From NCBI GenBank assembly GCA_024682455.1, contig JAIKZF010000001.1, positions 1 to 38,983 of the forward strand: a stretch of 38,983 bases of DNA, given 5' to 3'. The notes below the pieces were generated by a model. That model was not told the DNA's origin and searched no databases. It saw only the letters and a program-made list of their open reading frames with translations. Source of the stretch: Ruminiclostridium sp. (GTDB lineage Bacteria; Bacillota; Clostridia; Oscillospirales; Ruminococcaceae). Shown one piece after another: positions 22,762 through 31,061 of the stretch. A program made the position numbers and the translations under genes. Numbering within the stretch: the first letter of the stretch is position 1; the number at the start of each line of letters is the position of its first letter.

Positions 22762-25700
22762 TTATTTTATGCCGTTTTCAAGGAGATCCTCGAAATCGCC
22801 GGACGGTACGGGCTTGGCGTAGTAGAAGCCCTGAGCGGTGTCGCATCTGCTGTTTTTCAGGAAGTCCACCTGCTCCTCGGTCTCTATGCCCTCGCAGATG
22901 ATCTCGATATTCATTTTGTTCGCCATGTCCATAACGCTCGACAGTACGATGCCGTCCTTATTCTCCACCCGGTCGCCGGAGAAGAAGCCCTTGTCTATCT
23001 TCAGGATATCGACAGGCATATTCTTGAGCAGGGACAAAGATGAATAACCCGTGCCGAAATCGTCTATCGACACCTTGAAGCCGAGCTCCTTAAGCTTTTT
23101 CATGGTATCCATAGTGTCGTTCTCGTTCACGACAAATGCGCTCTCGGTAAGCTCCATCTCGATCAGGGACGGATCTATGCGGTATCTTCTCACTATCTCA
23201 TTGACGCGTGTGATGAAGTCGTTCGTGAGCATGTGTATGCGGGAAACGTTGACCGAGATCGGCACTATCTTTCTGCCCTCGTCGATACGGCGGCGCAGAT
23301 AGCGGCAGACCTCCTCATATACGAAATAGTCTATCTTCACGATGTAGCCGTTCTTTTCGAGGAACGGTATGAACTTATCCGGGGGCAGCACCGTGCCGTC
23401 GGGCTTTATCCAGCGCACAAGAGCCTCGGCGCCTACTATCTCGCTCTTGGAGATCGACACCTTGGGCTGGAAGTATACCTTGAACTCGTTATTGCGCAGC
23501 GCTGTCCTGGCGTCCGCAGCGATCTCATAGGAACGGTTGAGCTCCTCGCGCATGACCGCCTGATATACGCTGCACTTGGATATATTGCGCTGCTTGGAAT
23601 AGCGCAGAGCAAGGTTCACGTTGCTGAACGCGGTGTCGAAAACGAACGCCGTTGTCATATCGGGGATATAGGCGCTGGACATTATGCCGAAGCTCACCTC
23701 GCCGCCGATCAGATTCTCATTTTCCGAAAAGCGGCTCGTAAAGCTCTCAAACTGCGAGATTATGTTATTGTCGTACTCCGCGAGAGCACAGAACCTGTCC
23801 GAGCCCACACGGCATACATACCTTATCTTATCGGAGAAATACGAGAACGCCGCAGCGAAATTTTTCAGCATACCGTTGCCTGTCTCATGGCCGAAGCGGC
23901 TGTTTATGTAGCTGAAATTGGTGAAATCAGCCATGAGGAACACGAACTTGTCGTTATCAAAGGCTGTCTCCATATACTTTACGACGTGCTCCTTGAAGCA
24001 CCTGTAATTCATGAGCCCGGTCAGGTCATCGTAATTAGCGTCGTACTCCGCCTTATCGAGAGACTTTTCTATCTCGCGTATCCTGATGAGATAGGCGAAA
24101 ATTATGCGGGTCATCTCCTTGAGCACCTTGGCCTCGTCAATGGAGCACTGGTACGAGCCCGCGCTGTCCTGCACGCTGACCGTTCCCACAAGTCTTCCGG
24201 TGCGGAAGAAGCCGCATATCGTTGCCGAGCCTATGCGGTTAGCCTTGAGATACGACACATAGGCGTTGTCCTTAAGCGTCTTTTCGCCGTCGGCGGCTAT
24301 GCTCATTATGAAGTTCTTGTCGAACCTGCCGCAGAAATCGTTAAGCTCCTTGTTGGAGAAAAGCACCGTATCGGTGCGGGCTGCTTCGGCATTCTTCGAG
24401 CGCCATATATAGGTATCCCTGAATTCGCCTATATGGTCGGTCTGCTCGGAGACGACTATCCTGCCGAAATGGAAATGCTTGCCGACCTTTTCGAGAACGC
24501 GGCTGACAGCCTCATTCATATCAAAGCCCGCCTCGGACATATCGAAAGCGCTGGCGAGCACCTCGCTGCCGAAGCCCGAGCCTCCCATGAAGAAGTCCAT
24601 TCCCTTCTGATAGCGCTCAACGCGCGAGGTGGGCTTTTCCTCCGCGGGGATATCGTTCTCGCCCGTGTAGAACGTGAAGCAGCTCTTGCCCGCGCGCTTG
24701 GAGGTATACAGAGCAATATCCGCCTTTCTGTACAGCTCGTCGAAGGTCTCGCCGTCCGTCGGGAAAAGCGCTATGCCGAGGCTTCCGGAGACCGTCATAC
24801 CCTCATCGTCGTTGTATATCAGATTGAATATCTTACAGATATCGCCGGCCTTCGAAGCTATGTGGGATTTGTGATTCATGCCGCGCAGGAACACGATGAA
24901 CTCATCGCCTCCTATGCGTCCTATAACGTCGTTTGAGCGGAAAAGATCCTGCATCTCCTGAGCCAGATCCACAAGCACGCTGTCGCCGAACAGGTGACCC
25001 AGAGTATCGTTGATCTGCTTGAAATCATCGACATCGACTATTATGAAAGCGTCGAAGGTATCGCGGCTGTCTGTGCGCAGATAGTTCTGTATCAGAGTCT
25101 TGGTTGCGGCCTTGTTGTACAGCTTTGTCAGCGGGTCGCGCTCAGCCTTTTCGATGAGGCGCTGGTTGGCTATCTTTATGGTGCTTATATCCTCTATCTT
25201 GCCGACCGCGCCGTTATATTCGCCCTCGGAGCCGCTTCTGCCGGTCTTTATGGTAAATCTGTACCAGCGGTAATCGGTGTCGTCCGGAAGCTTCATGCGC
25301 AGCTCAAAAACGCCGCTGTCTATGCCGGTCTTGAGGTTGTTGCAGATAAGGCCGAAGGTCTCCTCATCCTCGTCATATACCATATTCTCCGTCACGAAGC
25401 CCGCCTCGAAATCAACGGAGGAAAAGCTGTTCACGAATGTGCCTCCCACATTCTTGTACAGGTCGAGCTTGTCTGTGCGGTTGTCGTATTTGAATATGTA
25501 ATCGGCGGATATTGCCATTACGGAGAACATCATATCCACCAGATCGTTGTTTTTGGAAGAGACCTCGTTCAGCTCGGACATATCGTGCAGCAGCACGTTC
25601 AGGCGTTTGCCGCCGTGTATCATCTCCGCCGACATCTCCGCGTGCAGGGTGATGTGCGTACCGTCCACCTTGTTGGTCTCTATATCCAGCTCGAACACGC

Positions 25701-25950
25701 TCAGGTTCCTGCTCAGCGCCTCGATCTGACCGGTCAGGGCCGCCGAATACTCTCTCCCGAGCAGTCTGAAACCGAACTCGTTCGGCTCAAGGTCGAGATA
25801 TTCCGCCTTCGTGCAGCCGAAAAGTGAGAAGAAGCGGTCGTTCGCCCACTTCAGTCTGCCGTAGCTCCCCTCATATACGATCGTCGCCGCGGCGCATGGT
25901 ATCTCGCCGAATATCTGATTTTTTTCCGTTATTTCAACAGCTGCTTCCAT
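22762..25950 (-). CDS. PAS-GGDEF-(GAF-like)-degenerate GGDEF-EAL c-di-GMP protein
   Basis: A 1062-residue protein with no obvious membrane helix. An N-terminal PAS-like sensor (about 15-130) and a second sensory region (about 140-265) lead to a GGDEF domain. That domain has an intact GGDEF at 347-351 and an RSND inhibitory site five residues before it. A GAF-like region (about 470-630) follows, then a second, degenerate GGDEF domain with GSDRF at 716-720, and finally an EAL domain. The EAL domain has E842-A-L and the other catalytic groups (SVNVSR, ELTES, DDFGTGYSS, LKIDK, CEGIE, AQGF). It should therefore be able both to make and to hydrolyse cyclic di-GMP. The start at 25950 has GGAGGG. It follows the transglutaminase gene by 46 bp and is closed by a strong terminator. 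Confidence 0.93.
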   Translation of the reverse strand: MEAAVEITEKNQIFGEIPCAAATIVYEGSYGRLKWANDRFFSLFGCTKAEYLDLEPNEFGFRLLGREYSAALTGQIEALSRNLSVFELDIETNKVDGTHITLHAEMSAEMIHGGKRLNVLLHDMSELNEVSSKNNDLVDMMFSVMAISADYIFKYDNRTDKLDLYKNVGGTFVNSFSSVDFEAGFVTENMVYDEDEETFGLICNNLKTGIDSGVFELRMKLPDDTDYRWYRFTIKTGRSGSEGEYNGAVGKIEDISTIKIANQRLIEKAERDPLTKLYNKAATKTLIQNYLRTDSRDTFDAFIIVDVDDFKQINDTLGHLFGDSVLVDLAQEMQDLFRSNDVIGRIGGDEFIVFLRGMNHKSHIASKAGDICKIFNLIYNDDEGMTVSGSLGIALFPTDGETFDELYRKADIALYTSKRAGKSCFTFYTGENDIPAEEKPTSRVERYQKGMDFFMGGSGFGSEVLASAFDMSEAGFDMNEAVSRVLEKVGKHFHFGRIVVSEQTDHIGEFRDTYIWRSKNAEAARTDTVLFSNKELNDFCGRFDKNFIMSIAADGEKTLKDNAYVSYLKANRIGSATICGFFRTGRLVGTVSVQDSAGSYQCSIDEAKVLKEMTRIIFAYLIRIREIEKSLDKAEYDANYDDLTGLMNYRCFKEHVVKYMETAFDNDKFVFLMADFTNFSYINSRFGHETGNGMLKNFAAAFSYFSDKIRYVCRVGSDRFCALAEYDNNIISQFESFTSRFSENENLIGGEVSFGIMSSAYIPDMTTAFVFDTAFSNVNLALRYSKQRNISKCSVYQAVMREELNRSYEIAADARTALRNNEFKVYFQPKVSISKSEIVGAEALVRWIKPDGTVLPPDKFIPFLEKNGYIVKIDYFVYEEVCRYLRRRIDEGRKIVPISVNVSRIHMLTNDFITRVNEIVRRYRIDPSLIEMELTESAFVVNENDTMDTMKKLKELGFKVSIDDFGTGYSSLSLLKNMPVDILKIDKGFFSGDRVENKDGIVLSSVMDMANKMNIEIICEGIETEEQVDFLKNSRCDTAQGFYYAKPVPSGDFEDLLENGIK

Positions 25951-25996
25951 AACGCCCTCCAGATCAAATTTTTTGCCTTGATTGATACGCCGACTG

Positions 25997-27256
25997 TCAT
26001 TTCAGTCTGAGCGAGAGATAGCTCTCGGGATAAGTAACGTCGTATCTGTAAGCGAGACGCAGCATATCCGAGCTTGTGAACATCATTCCGAATATCTGCC
26101 GGTCGTCCTTGTCAAGCGTATACAGCTTGCTCGATTTTTTCGTGCTGAGATCGTAGGAATAGACGTTCTTGTTCGTATTGAAATATATCTTGTTGTTCCT
26201 GAGCGCGAGCGAGGTCCATATCTGCTTGTAGTAATACTTGCCGTAGGAATAGTTCTCGCTGCCGCTGTCGTTCCTTCTCGAATACCATCTTGCCTTGACC
26301 CTGAGTATGGGCTTGCCGGTATCCTTTTTGAAATTGTAGGAACAGATGTCCACCGCGGTCTCTTTCTCGTTCATGACCGCGTAGTAACCGGTCTTGCCGT
26401 TCAGGATAATGGGAGAGTTCACGTTTCTCCAGAAGGCGCCGTCGTACGAGGTGTCGTCCGCAGCCGGCAGGTCGCCTATGACCTTCCATTTGTAGTGCGG
26501 CTGAGATGTATTTCTGCAGAGCTCGTCGCTCATAAGGAAATTTTCGTGCATGGCGAAGCCGTAGTTATCGTAGGACTTGTTCTTGTATACGGTAGCGGCG
26601 TCGTCCTTGGTGACATCTACATGATACCAGCTGTTCCCGAGCTTGACGTAATTCCACGCGTGCCCCATGGCGTCGGAAATCACGACGGAGCATTCGATGC
26701 CGAGATAATGCTTCAGGATATACATATACGCCAGCGAATAGCCCTGGCATACCGCCGACCGTGACAACAGGCAGTCGTACATATCGTAGTTTTTCTTGTC
26801 GTAGTCGTATTTGCAGTTCAGTATGAGATAATCATGGACGTAAAGGAGCTTTTCCACATCGGTCATATCCGGGGTGATGCCGGCGACTATCTTCTCGCAG
26901 GCCGCGTCTATCTTCTTCTTCGCCTCCGCCTGCTCGGTCTTCGACATAGTATAGTCGAGCTGTATATAGTAATTGCTGCCCCTGTTGTTGACCGTTATCT
27001 TGTTGCTGACGAAGAAAAGCTCCGGGCATACGAGATAAGCGTTCGCAAGCAGTGCCGTGACCTCGTTCAGGCTCCATTTGTTTTTGTTCACTATATCGGA
27101 TATGTCGATATTTTCCTCAAATTTCAAGGCTCCGGCGATCATCGCGGGAGCAAGCTCGTCGATCACCACATTAGCGCCTGCCGGTACGGTGAGACAGCCT
27201 ATGAGCATTACGGCCGCTAAAAACACGGAGATCATTCTTCGGGCTGCTTTTTTCAT
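25997..27256 (-). CDS. Secreted transglutaminase-like (cysteine protease fold) protein
   Basis: A 419-residue protein with a clear signal peptide (about residues 1-28, basic start, VFLAAVMLIGCLTV, cut near PAGA). The first half holds a transglutaminase-like domain: a helical lead ending in EKLLYVHDYLI, the catalytic Cys170 in SAVCQGYSLAY, His199 in MGHAWNYVK and Asp214 in YHVDVTKDD. The second half (about 260-419) is beta-rich with repeated Tyr and Lys (YYAVMNEKETAVD, IYFNTNKNVYSYDLS), like a partial propeller of the DUF5050 kind. Such proteins are thought to cleave or cross-link cell-surface proteins or peptides. It has its own promoter and is followed after 46 bp by a c-di-GMP enzyme, suggesting co-expression. 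Substrate unknown. Confidence 0.88.
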   Translation of the reverse strand: MKKAARRMISVFLAAVMLIGCLTVPAGANVVIDELAPAMIAGALKFEENIDISDIVNKNKWSLNEVTALLANAYLVCPELFFVSNKITVNNRGSNYYIQLDYTMSKTEQAEAKKKIDAACEKIVAGITPDMTDVEKLLYVHDYLILNCKYDYDKKNYDMYDCLLSRSAVCQGYSLAYMYILKHYLGIECSVVISDAMGHAWNYVKLGNSWYHVDVTKDDAATVYKNKSYDNYGFAMHENFLMSDELCRNTSQPHYKWKVIGDLPAADDTSYDGAFWRNVNSPIILNGKTGYYAVMNEKETAVDICSYNFKKDTGKPILRVKARWYSRRNDSGSENYSYGKYYYKQIWTSLALRNNKIYFNTNKNVYSYDLSTKKSSKLYTLDKDDRQIFGMMFTSSDMLRLAYRYDVTYPESYLSLRLK

Positions 27257-27307
27257 ATTTCATTCCCCTAAACATTTGATCGTTATGGCAAAAAACACAT
27301 ACACAGA

Positions 27308-27336
27308 TTATTATATAATAATAACGTCAGGAAATC
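27308..27336 (-). promoter_or_regulatory. Sigma-A promoter of the transglutaminase-GGDEF/EAL unit
   Basis: On the minus strand TTGATT (27331-27336), a 17-bp spacer and TATAAT (27308-27313). It lies 51 bp before the start codon. Together with the nrdD promoter it accounts for the 303-bp divergent gap at 27257-27559; the middle (about 27340-27430) is AT-rich and shows nothing else I can name. Confidence 0.8.
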
Positions 27337-27431
27337 AAGTGTTTTTTATATATTTGTGCATTTTTCCTGTTAATGTCAATTTTTTATACATACCAAAGCT
27401 GTCGGCCGGAAAAAATAAAATCAAAAAAATA

Positions 27432-27460
27432 TTGACATTCACCACAAGATATGCTATAAT
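27432..27460 (+). promoter_or_regulatory. Consensus sigma-A promoter of nrdD
   Basis: Perfect TTGACA (27432-27437), 17-bp spacer, perfect TATAAT (27455-27460). A promoter this strong is expected to need a repressor, and NrdR boxes overlap and follow it. Confidence 0.93.
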
Positions 27461-27486
27461 AATCTCTTGCAGGCACAATATATTGT
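27444..27486 (+). promoter_or_regulatory. Pair of NrdR boxes
   Basis: Box 2, ACAATATATTGT (27475-27486), is a perfect palindrome matching the core of the NrdR consensus. Box 1, ACAAGATATGCT (27444-27455), matches 9 of 12 and reaches into the -10 hexamer. Starts are 31 bp apart, three helical turns, the known spacing for NrdR pairs. NrdR represses ribonucleotide reductase genes when (d)ATP is high. The nrdR gene is not in the window. Confidence 0.85.
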
Positions 27487-27559
27487 TGCCGGGCAGATTT
27501 ATCGTTTGCCGGTGCCTCAAAAGCACAGAGATATACGCGAGCAAAGGAAAGGAACGAAA

Positions 27560-29758
27560 ATGAAGATCATCAAGAGAAACGGCTCGGAAGTACCGTTCGA
27601 CGCCGAAAAGATCAGAGCTGCCGTCACCAAGGCAAATCAGGCGGTCGATGAGAGCGCGAGAATGACGGCTCTGCAAATAGACCGCATAACAGAAAGCGTG
27701 GTCATCTCCTGCGGAGAGCTCGGACGCTCGCCCAGCGTCGAAGAGGTGCAGGATATGGTCGAGCACCAGATAATGGCGCACGGAGCCTTTGAGGCCGCAA
27801 AGGCTTATATCACCTACCGCTATACAAGACAGCTCATACGTCAGTCGAACACCACCGACGACAAGATACTCTCCCTCATCGAGTGCAGCAACGAGGAAGC
27901 AAAGCAGGAAAACTCGAATAAGAACCCGATAGTGAACTCCACCCAGCGCGACTATATGGCGGGCGAGGTCTCCCGCGACATCACCAGCCGCCTGCTCCTG
28001 CCCCGCGATATCGTCGAGGCGCACAACGAGGGCATCATTCATTTTCACGATTCCGATTATTACGCGCAGCATATGCACAACTGCGACCTCGTGAACCTTG
28101 AGGATATGCTACAGAACGGTACGGTCATTACCGGCACGCTCATCGAACGCCCGCACAGCTTCTCCACCGCCTGCAACATCGCGACACAGATCATTGCCCA
28201 GGTCGCCTCGAACCAGTACGGAGGCCAGTCCATTTCGCTGACTCATCTCGCGCCGTTCGTACAGGTCAGCCGCAGGAAGCTTCGCAACGATATCCGCGAC
28301 GAGGCTGTGCAGTTCGGTGTGACTCTCGACGACGACACCGTCGCGAAAATGGCGGAGAACCGCCTGCGCGAGGAGATACAGCGCGGCGTACAGACCATAC
28401 AGTATCAGGTAGTGACCCTGCTGACCACTAACGGACAGGCTCCGTTTGTCACGGTGTTCATGTACCTGAACGAGGCGAAGGATGAACAGGAAAAAAAGGA
28501 CCTCGCGCTCATAATCGAAGAAGTGCTCCGTCAGCGCATTGAGGGCGTGAAGAACGAAAAGGGCGTCTGGGTAACGCCCGCGTTCCCGAAGCTCATCTAC
28601 GTGCTCGAAGAGGACAACATCACCGACGACAGCGAATACTACTACCTCACCCGGCTTGCCGCGAAATGCACGGCAAAGCGCATGGTGCCCGACTATATCA
28701 GCGAAAAGAAGATGCTTGAGCTCAAGGGCGACGTGTACACCTGCATGGGCTGCCGGTCTTTCCTCACTCCCGACCGCTTCACCGACGCGGGTATAGGCAA
28801 TATTGCCAACGCGAAGAATTACGTTCCCGGCAAGCACAAGTACTACGGGCGTTTCAACCAGGGCGTGGTCACGATAAATCTGCCCGACATAGCCCTGTCC
28901 TCCGGCGGCAATAAGGAAAAGTTCTGGAGGATATTCGACGAAAGGCTTGATCTGTGCTACCGCGCGCTGATGTGCAGACATAAGAGACTGCTCGGCACAC
29001 CGTCCGATGTGGCGCCGATACTCTGGCAGTACGGAGCTCTGGCGAGACTCGGAAAGGGAGAGCCTATCGACAAGCTCCTGTTCAACGGCTACTCGACCAT
29101 TTCCCTCGGCTTCGCGGGACTTTACGAGTGCGTAAAGTATATGACCGGCAAATCCCACACCGACCCGGAGGCAAAGCCCTTTGCGCTCGATGTGATGAAT
29201 TACCTGAACGACGCCTGCAAAAAATGGAAGGCGGAGACGAACATAGACTTCTCCCTGTACGGAACGCCGCTGGAGACCACCACCTACAAGTTCGCGAAGT
29301 GCCTCCAGAGACGCTTCGGAATCATCGAGGGCATCACGGACAAGAGCTATATCACAAACAGCTACCACGTCCATGTGACCGAGAAGATCGACGCGTTCTC
29401 AAAGCTGCGCTTCGAGGCGGAGTTCCAGGCTCTCTCACCCGGCGGAGCGATAAGCTATGTCGAGGTCCCGGATATGCAGAACAACATCGAGGCTGTGCTC
29501 CAGGTGATGAAGTTCATATATCTCAACATCATATACGCCGAGCTCAATACCAAGAGCGACTACTGCCAGAACTGCGGCTGGGACGGCGAAATAGAGATAG
29601 TCGAGGACGACGGTAAGCTTATCTGGAAATGCCCGAACTGCGGAAATACCGACCAGAACACCATGAACGTCGCGAGACGCACCTGCGGCTACATCGGCAC
29701 ACAATTCTGGAACGCCGGCAGGACGCAGGAGATAAAGGAAAGAGTGCTCCACCTCTGA
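27560..29758 (+). CDS. nrdD: Anaerobic ribonucleoside-triphosphate reductase (class III)
   Basis: A 732-residue glycyl-radical enzyme that reduces ribonucleoside triphosphates to deoxy forms without oxygen. An N-terminal ATP-cone (residues 1-95, KIIKRNGSEVPFDAEKIRAA) senses ATP/dATP. The catalytic barrel includes HDSDYYAQHMHNCDL and an N-terminal-half Cys motif (YTCMGCRSFL). The C-terminus has a four-Cys zinc site (YCQNCGW and WKCPNCGN) and the radical loop RRTCGYIGTQ, with Gly710 expected to carry the radical. ATG 27560 has AAAGGAAAGGAA upstream; the frame is open further back but would run through the NrdR box. It is controlled by a consensus promoter with two NrdR boxes. A terminator separates it from nrdG. 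Confidence 0.97.
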   Translation: MKIIKRNGSEVPFDAEKIRAAVTKANQAVDESARMTALQIDRITESVVISCGELGRSPSVEEVQDMVEHQIMAHGAFEAAKAYITYRYTRQLIRQSNTTDDKILSLIECSNEEAKQENSNKNPIVNSTQRDYMAGEVSRDITSRLLLPRDIVEAHNEGIIHFHDSDYYAQHMHNCDLVNLEDMLQNGTVITGTLIERPHSFSTACNIATQIIAQVASNQYGGQSISLTHLAPFVQVSRRKLRNDIRDEAVQFGVTLDDDTVAKMAENRLREEIQRGVQTIQYQVVTLLTTNGQAPFVTVFMYLNEAKDEQEKKDLALIIEEVLRQRIEGVKNEKGVWVTPAFPKLIYVLEEDNITDDSEYYYLTRLAAKCTAKRMVPDYISEKKMLELKGDVYTCMGCRSFLTPDRFTDAGIGNIANAKNYVPGKHKYYGRFNQGVVTINLPDIALSSGGNKEKFWRIFDERLDLCYRALMCRHKRLLGTPSDVAPILWQYGALARLGKGEPIDKLLFNGYSTISLGFAGLYECVKYMTGKSHTDPEAKPFALDVMNYLNDACKKWKAETNIDFSLYGTPLETTTYKFAKCLQRRFGIIEGITDKSYITNSYHVHVTEKIDAFSKLRFEAEFQALSPGGAISYVEVPDMQNNIEAVLQVMKFIYLNIIYAELNTKSDYCQNCGWDGEIEIVEDDGKLIWKCPNCGNTDQNTMNVARRTCGYIGTQFWNAGRTQEIKERVLHL

Positions 29759-29761
29759 TAT

Positions 29762-29776
29762 AATGCAGAATGCAGA
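29762..29776. repeat. Partial copy of the MITE-like end
   Basis: AATGCAGAATGCAGA is identical to the first 15 bases of the left end of the element at 5371-5503. It lies 3 bases after the nrdD stop. No second end follows within the gap to nrdG, so it is a remnant or a solo end. Confidence 0.6.
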
Positions 29777-29788
29777 GTTATTAAAAAT

Positions 29789-29820
29789 CCCCGCTGTCAG
29801 AGAGCTGACGGCGGGGTTTT
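29789..29820 (+). terminator. Terminator between nrdD and nrdG
   Basis: CCCCGCTGTCAG (29789-29800) pairs with CTGACGGCGGGG (29805-29816), one mismatch, AGAG loop, followed by TTTT. It lies 16 bp before the nrdG start and probably reduces nrdG expression relative to nrdD. Confidence 0.85.
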
Positions 29821-29835
29821 CGGACGAGGTATATC

Positions 29836-30366
29836 ATGTATTACGGAGAAATAAAAAATTACGATATCGCAAACGGGCTCGGCGTGCGCGTCACGCTGTT
29901 CGTGTCGGGCTGCCGGAACCGCTGCGAGGGCTGCTTTCAGCCGCAGACGTGGGATTTCGGCTACGGTAAACCGTTCACGGCGGAAACGCAGGACGAGATC
30001 ATCGGAATGCTCGCTCCCGACTACATCAACGGGCTGACCGTACTTGGCGGAGAGCCCATGGAGCCGGAGAACCAGCGTGAGCTACTGCCCTTCCTGAAAC
30101 GCGTCAGGGCGGCTTACCCGGGCAAGGATATCTGGATATTCTCGGGCTTCACGTTCGAGGAGCTGACGTCGGGAGCCGGCAGGTGCCGGACAGAAGTGAC
30201 CGATGAAATCCTCTCGCTCGCCGACGTGCTCGTGGACGGGAGGTTCGTACTCGCCGAGAAGAGCCTTGCGCTCACGTTCCGCGGCTCGGCGAACCAGAGG
30301 GTGCTCGACCTGAAAAAGAGCCTTGCCGCAGGGAGCGCGGTAAGCTTCGACGGCATTCGTCAATGA
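29836..30366 (+). CDS. nrdG: Anaerobic ribonucleotide reductase activating protein
   Basis: A 176-residue radical SAM activase that installs the glycyl radical on NrdD using an iron-sulfur cluster and S-adenosylmethionine. The cluster motif is C26-RNR-C30-EG-C33, with the family phrase NGLGVRVTLFVSGC before it and the LTVLGGEPMEPENQ segment (GGEP, AdoMet contact) after it. It ends with a FRGSANQRVLDLKKSL tail. It lies 77 bp after nrdD on the same strand with a terminator between. Its end overlaps the convergent NYN gene by 7 nt. A second NrdG-like protein lies at 32686-33189. Confidence 0.95.
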   Translation: MYYGEIKNYDIANGLGVRVTLFVSGCRNRCEGCFQPQTWDFGYGKPFTAETQDEIIGMLAPDYINGLTVLGGEPMEPENQRELLPFLKRVRAAYPGKDIWIFSGFTFEELTSGAGRCRTEVTDEILSLADVLVDGRFVLAEKSLALTFRGSANQRVLDLKKSLAAGSAVSFDGIRQ

Positions 30367-31046
30367 GAGGGCATATCGGCAAGTATGTTCTTCAAGAGCT
30401 TGAACAGCTCCTTTGTCTGCTTGCCCTCATATTTGGTCTGGAGCACGTTGTTCAGCGCTATCCTGTTGGGCGCGGCCGCTATGGACCGGGCTATATAATC
30501 GCTTTGCTGTGAATAGGGCGTTCCCGAGAGAGCCTCGGCGACGCTCTTTTCTGTTTTGCTCTGCTTTTTTGCCGGAGCCGCCGCCTTTTCGGACTGCGCA
30601 GCCTTGGTCTTTGAGCTCTTTTTCTTTTCCTCCGGGGCTTTTTTCCCGGGCGCGGCGTCTTCCCTGAATTCCTTGATCTCGGTTATCTTGCGTATGTTCA
30701 CGCCTTTTTCGCGCAGGATATTTATCGGCTCGTCGAAGTCGGAATCCTTTGAGACTATGAAGTAACAGCCGACCCTGAGCCCTGCCGACATATTACCGAT
30801 ATCGTAGAGTATCATACAGTCGAGAGCGTTCTTTATCGGGAATTCGACCTTGATATACTCGAACTCCGCGCTGCAGCTCACTATTCGCAGGTGAGTCTCA
30901 AAGGGGATATGCGCGGCGGCCTTGCCGTAGTATATCCTCACCTTGTCGGTTTTGCCGAGCATTTCCAGCCCGGTGAGGCAGTCGTTCTTCACGTTCTCAT
31001 AATCCACGAAGAAGTAATTGTTTATCTCGTTCTTGTTCTTTCCCAT
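30360..31046 (-). CDS. NYN/PIN-like nuclease-domain protein
   Basis: A 228-residue protein whose first 115 residues look like a NYN (PIN-like) nuclease domain. It begins FFVDYENVKND with Asp15 and Asn18, has ALDCMILYDIG with Asp76 and Asp82, and VSKDSDFDEP with Asp101 and Asp103, the set of acidic residues that binds metal in this fold. A Lys/Ala/Glu-rich linker (about 125-170) likely contacts RNA or is disordered. A conserved-looking C-terminal helix bundle follows (SDYIARSIAAAPNRIALNN, then TKELFKLLKNIL). NYN proteins cut RNA or act in RNA processing or defence. ATG 31046 has AAAGGAAA. It lies 15 bp after the lipoprotein gene, as the last gene of the directon, and runs 7 nt into nrdG from the other side. 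Confidence 0.82.
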   Translation of the reverse strand: MGKNKNEINNYFFVDYENVKNDCLTGLEMLGKTDKVRIYYGKAAAHIPFETHLRIVSCSAEFEYIKVEFPIKNALDCMILYDIGNMSAGLRVGCYFIVSKDSDFDEPINILREKGVNIRKITEIKEFREDAAPGKKAPEEKKKSSKTKAAQSEKAAAPAKKQSKTEKSVAEALSGTPYSQQSDYIARSIAAAPNRIALNNVLQTKYEGKQTKELFKLLKNILADMPSH

Positions 31047-31061
31047 TTTCTGCTTTTCCTT

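Noticed and set aside
23233-24936. Plus-strand open frame of 567 codons opposite the GGDEF/EAL gene
   Set aside because: Antisense to a gene with clear catalytic motifs; low-complexity Ala/Gly/Leu composition and no ribosome site.
28109-29374. Minus-strand open frame of 421 codons opposite nrdD
   Set aside because: nrdD on the plus strand is certain, and the antisense product has no recognisable domain.
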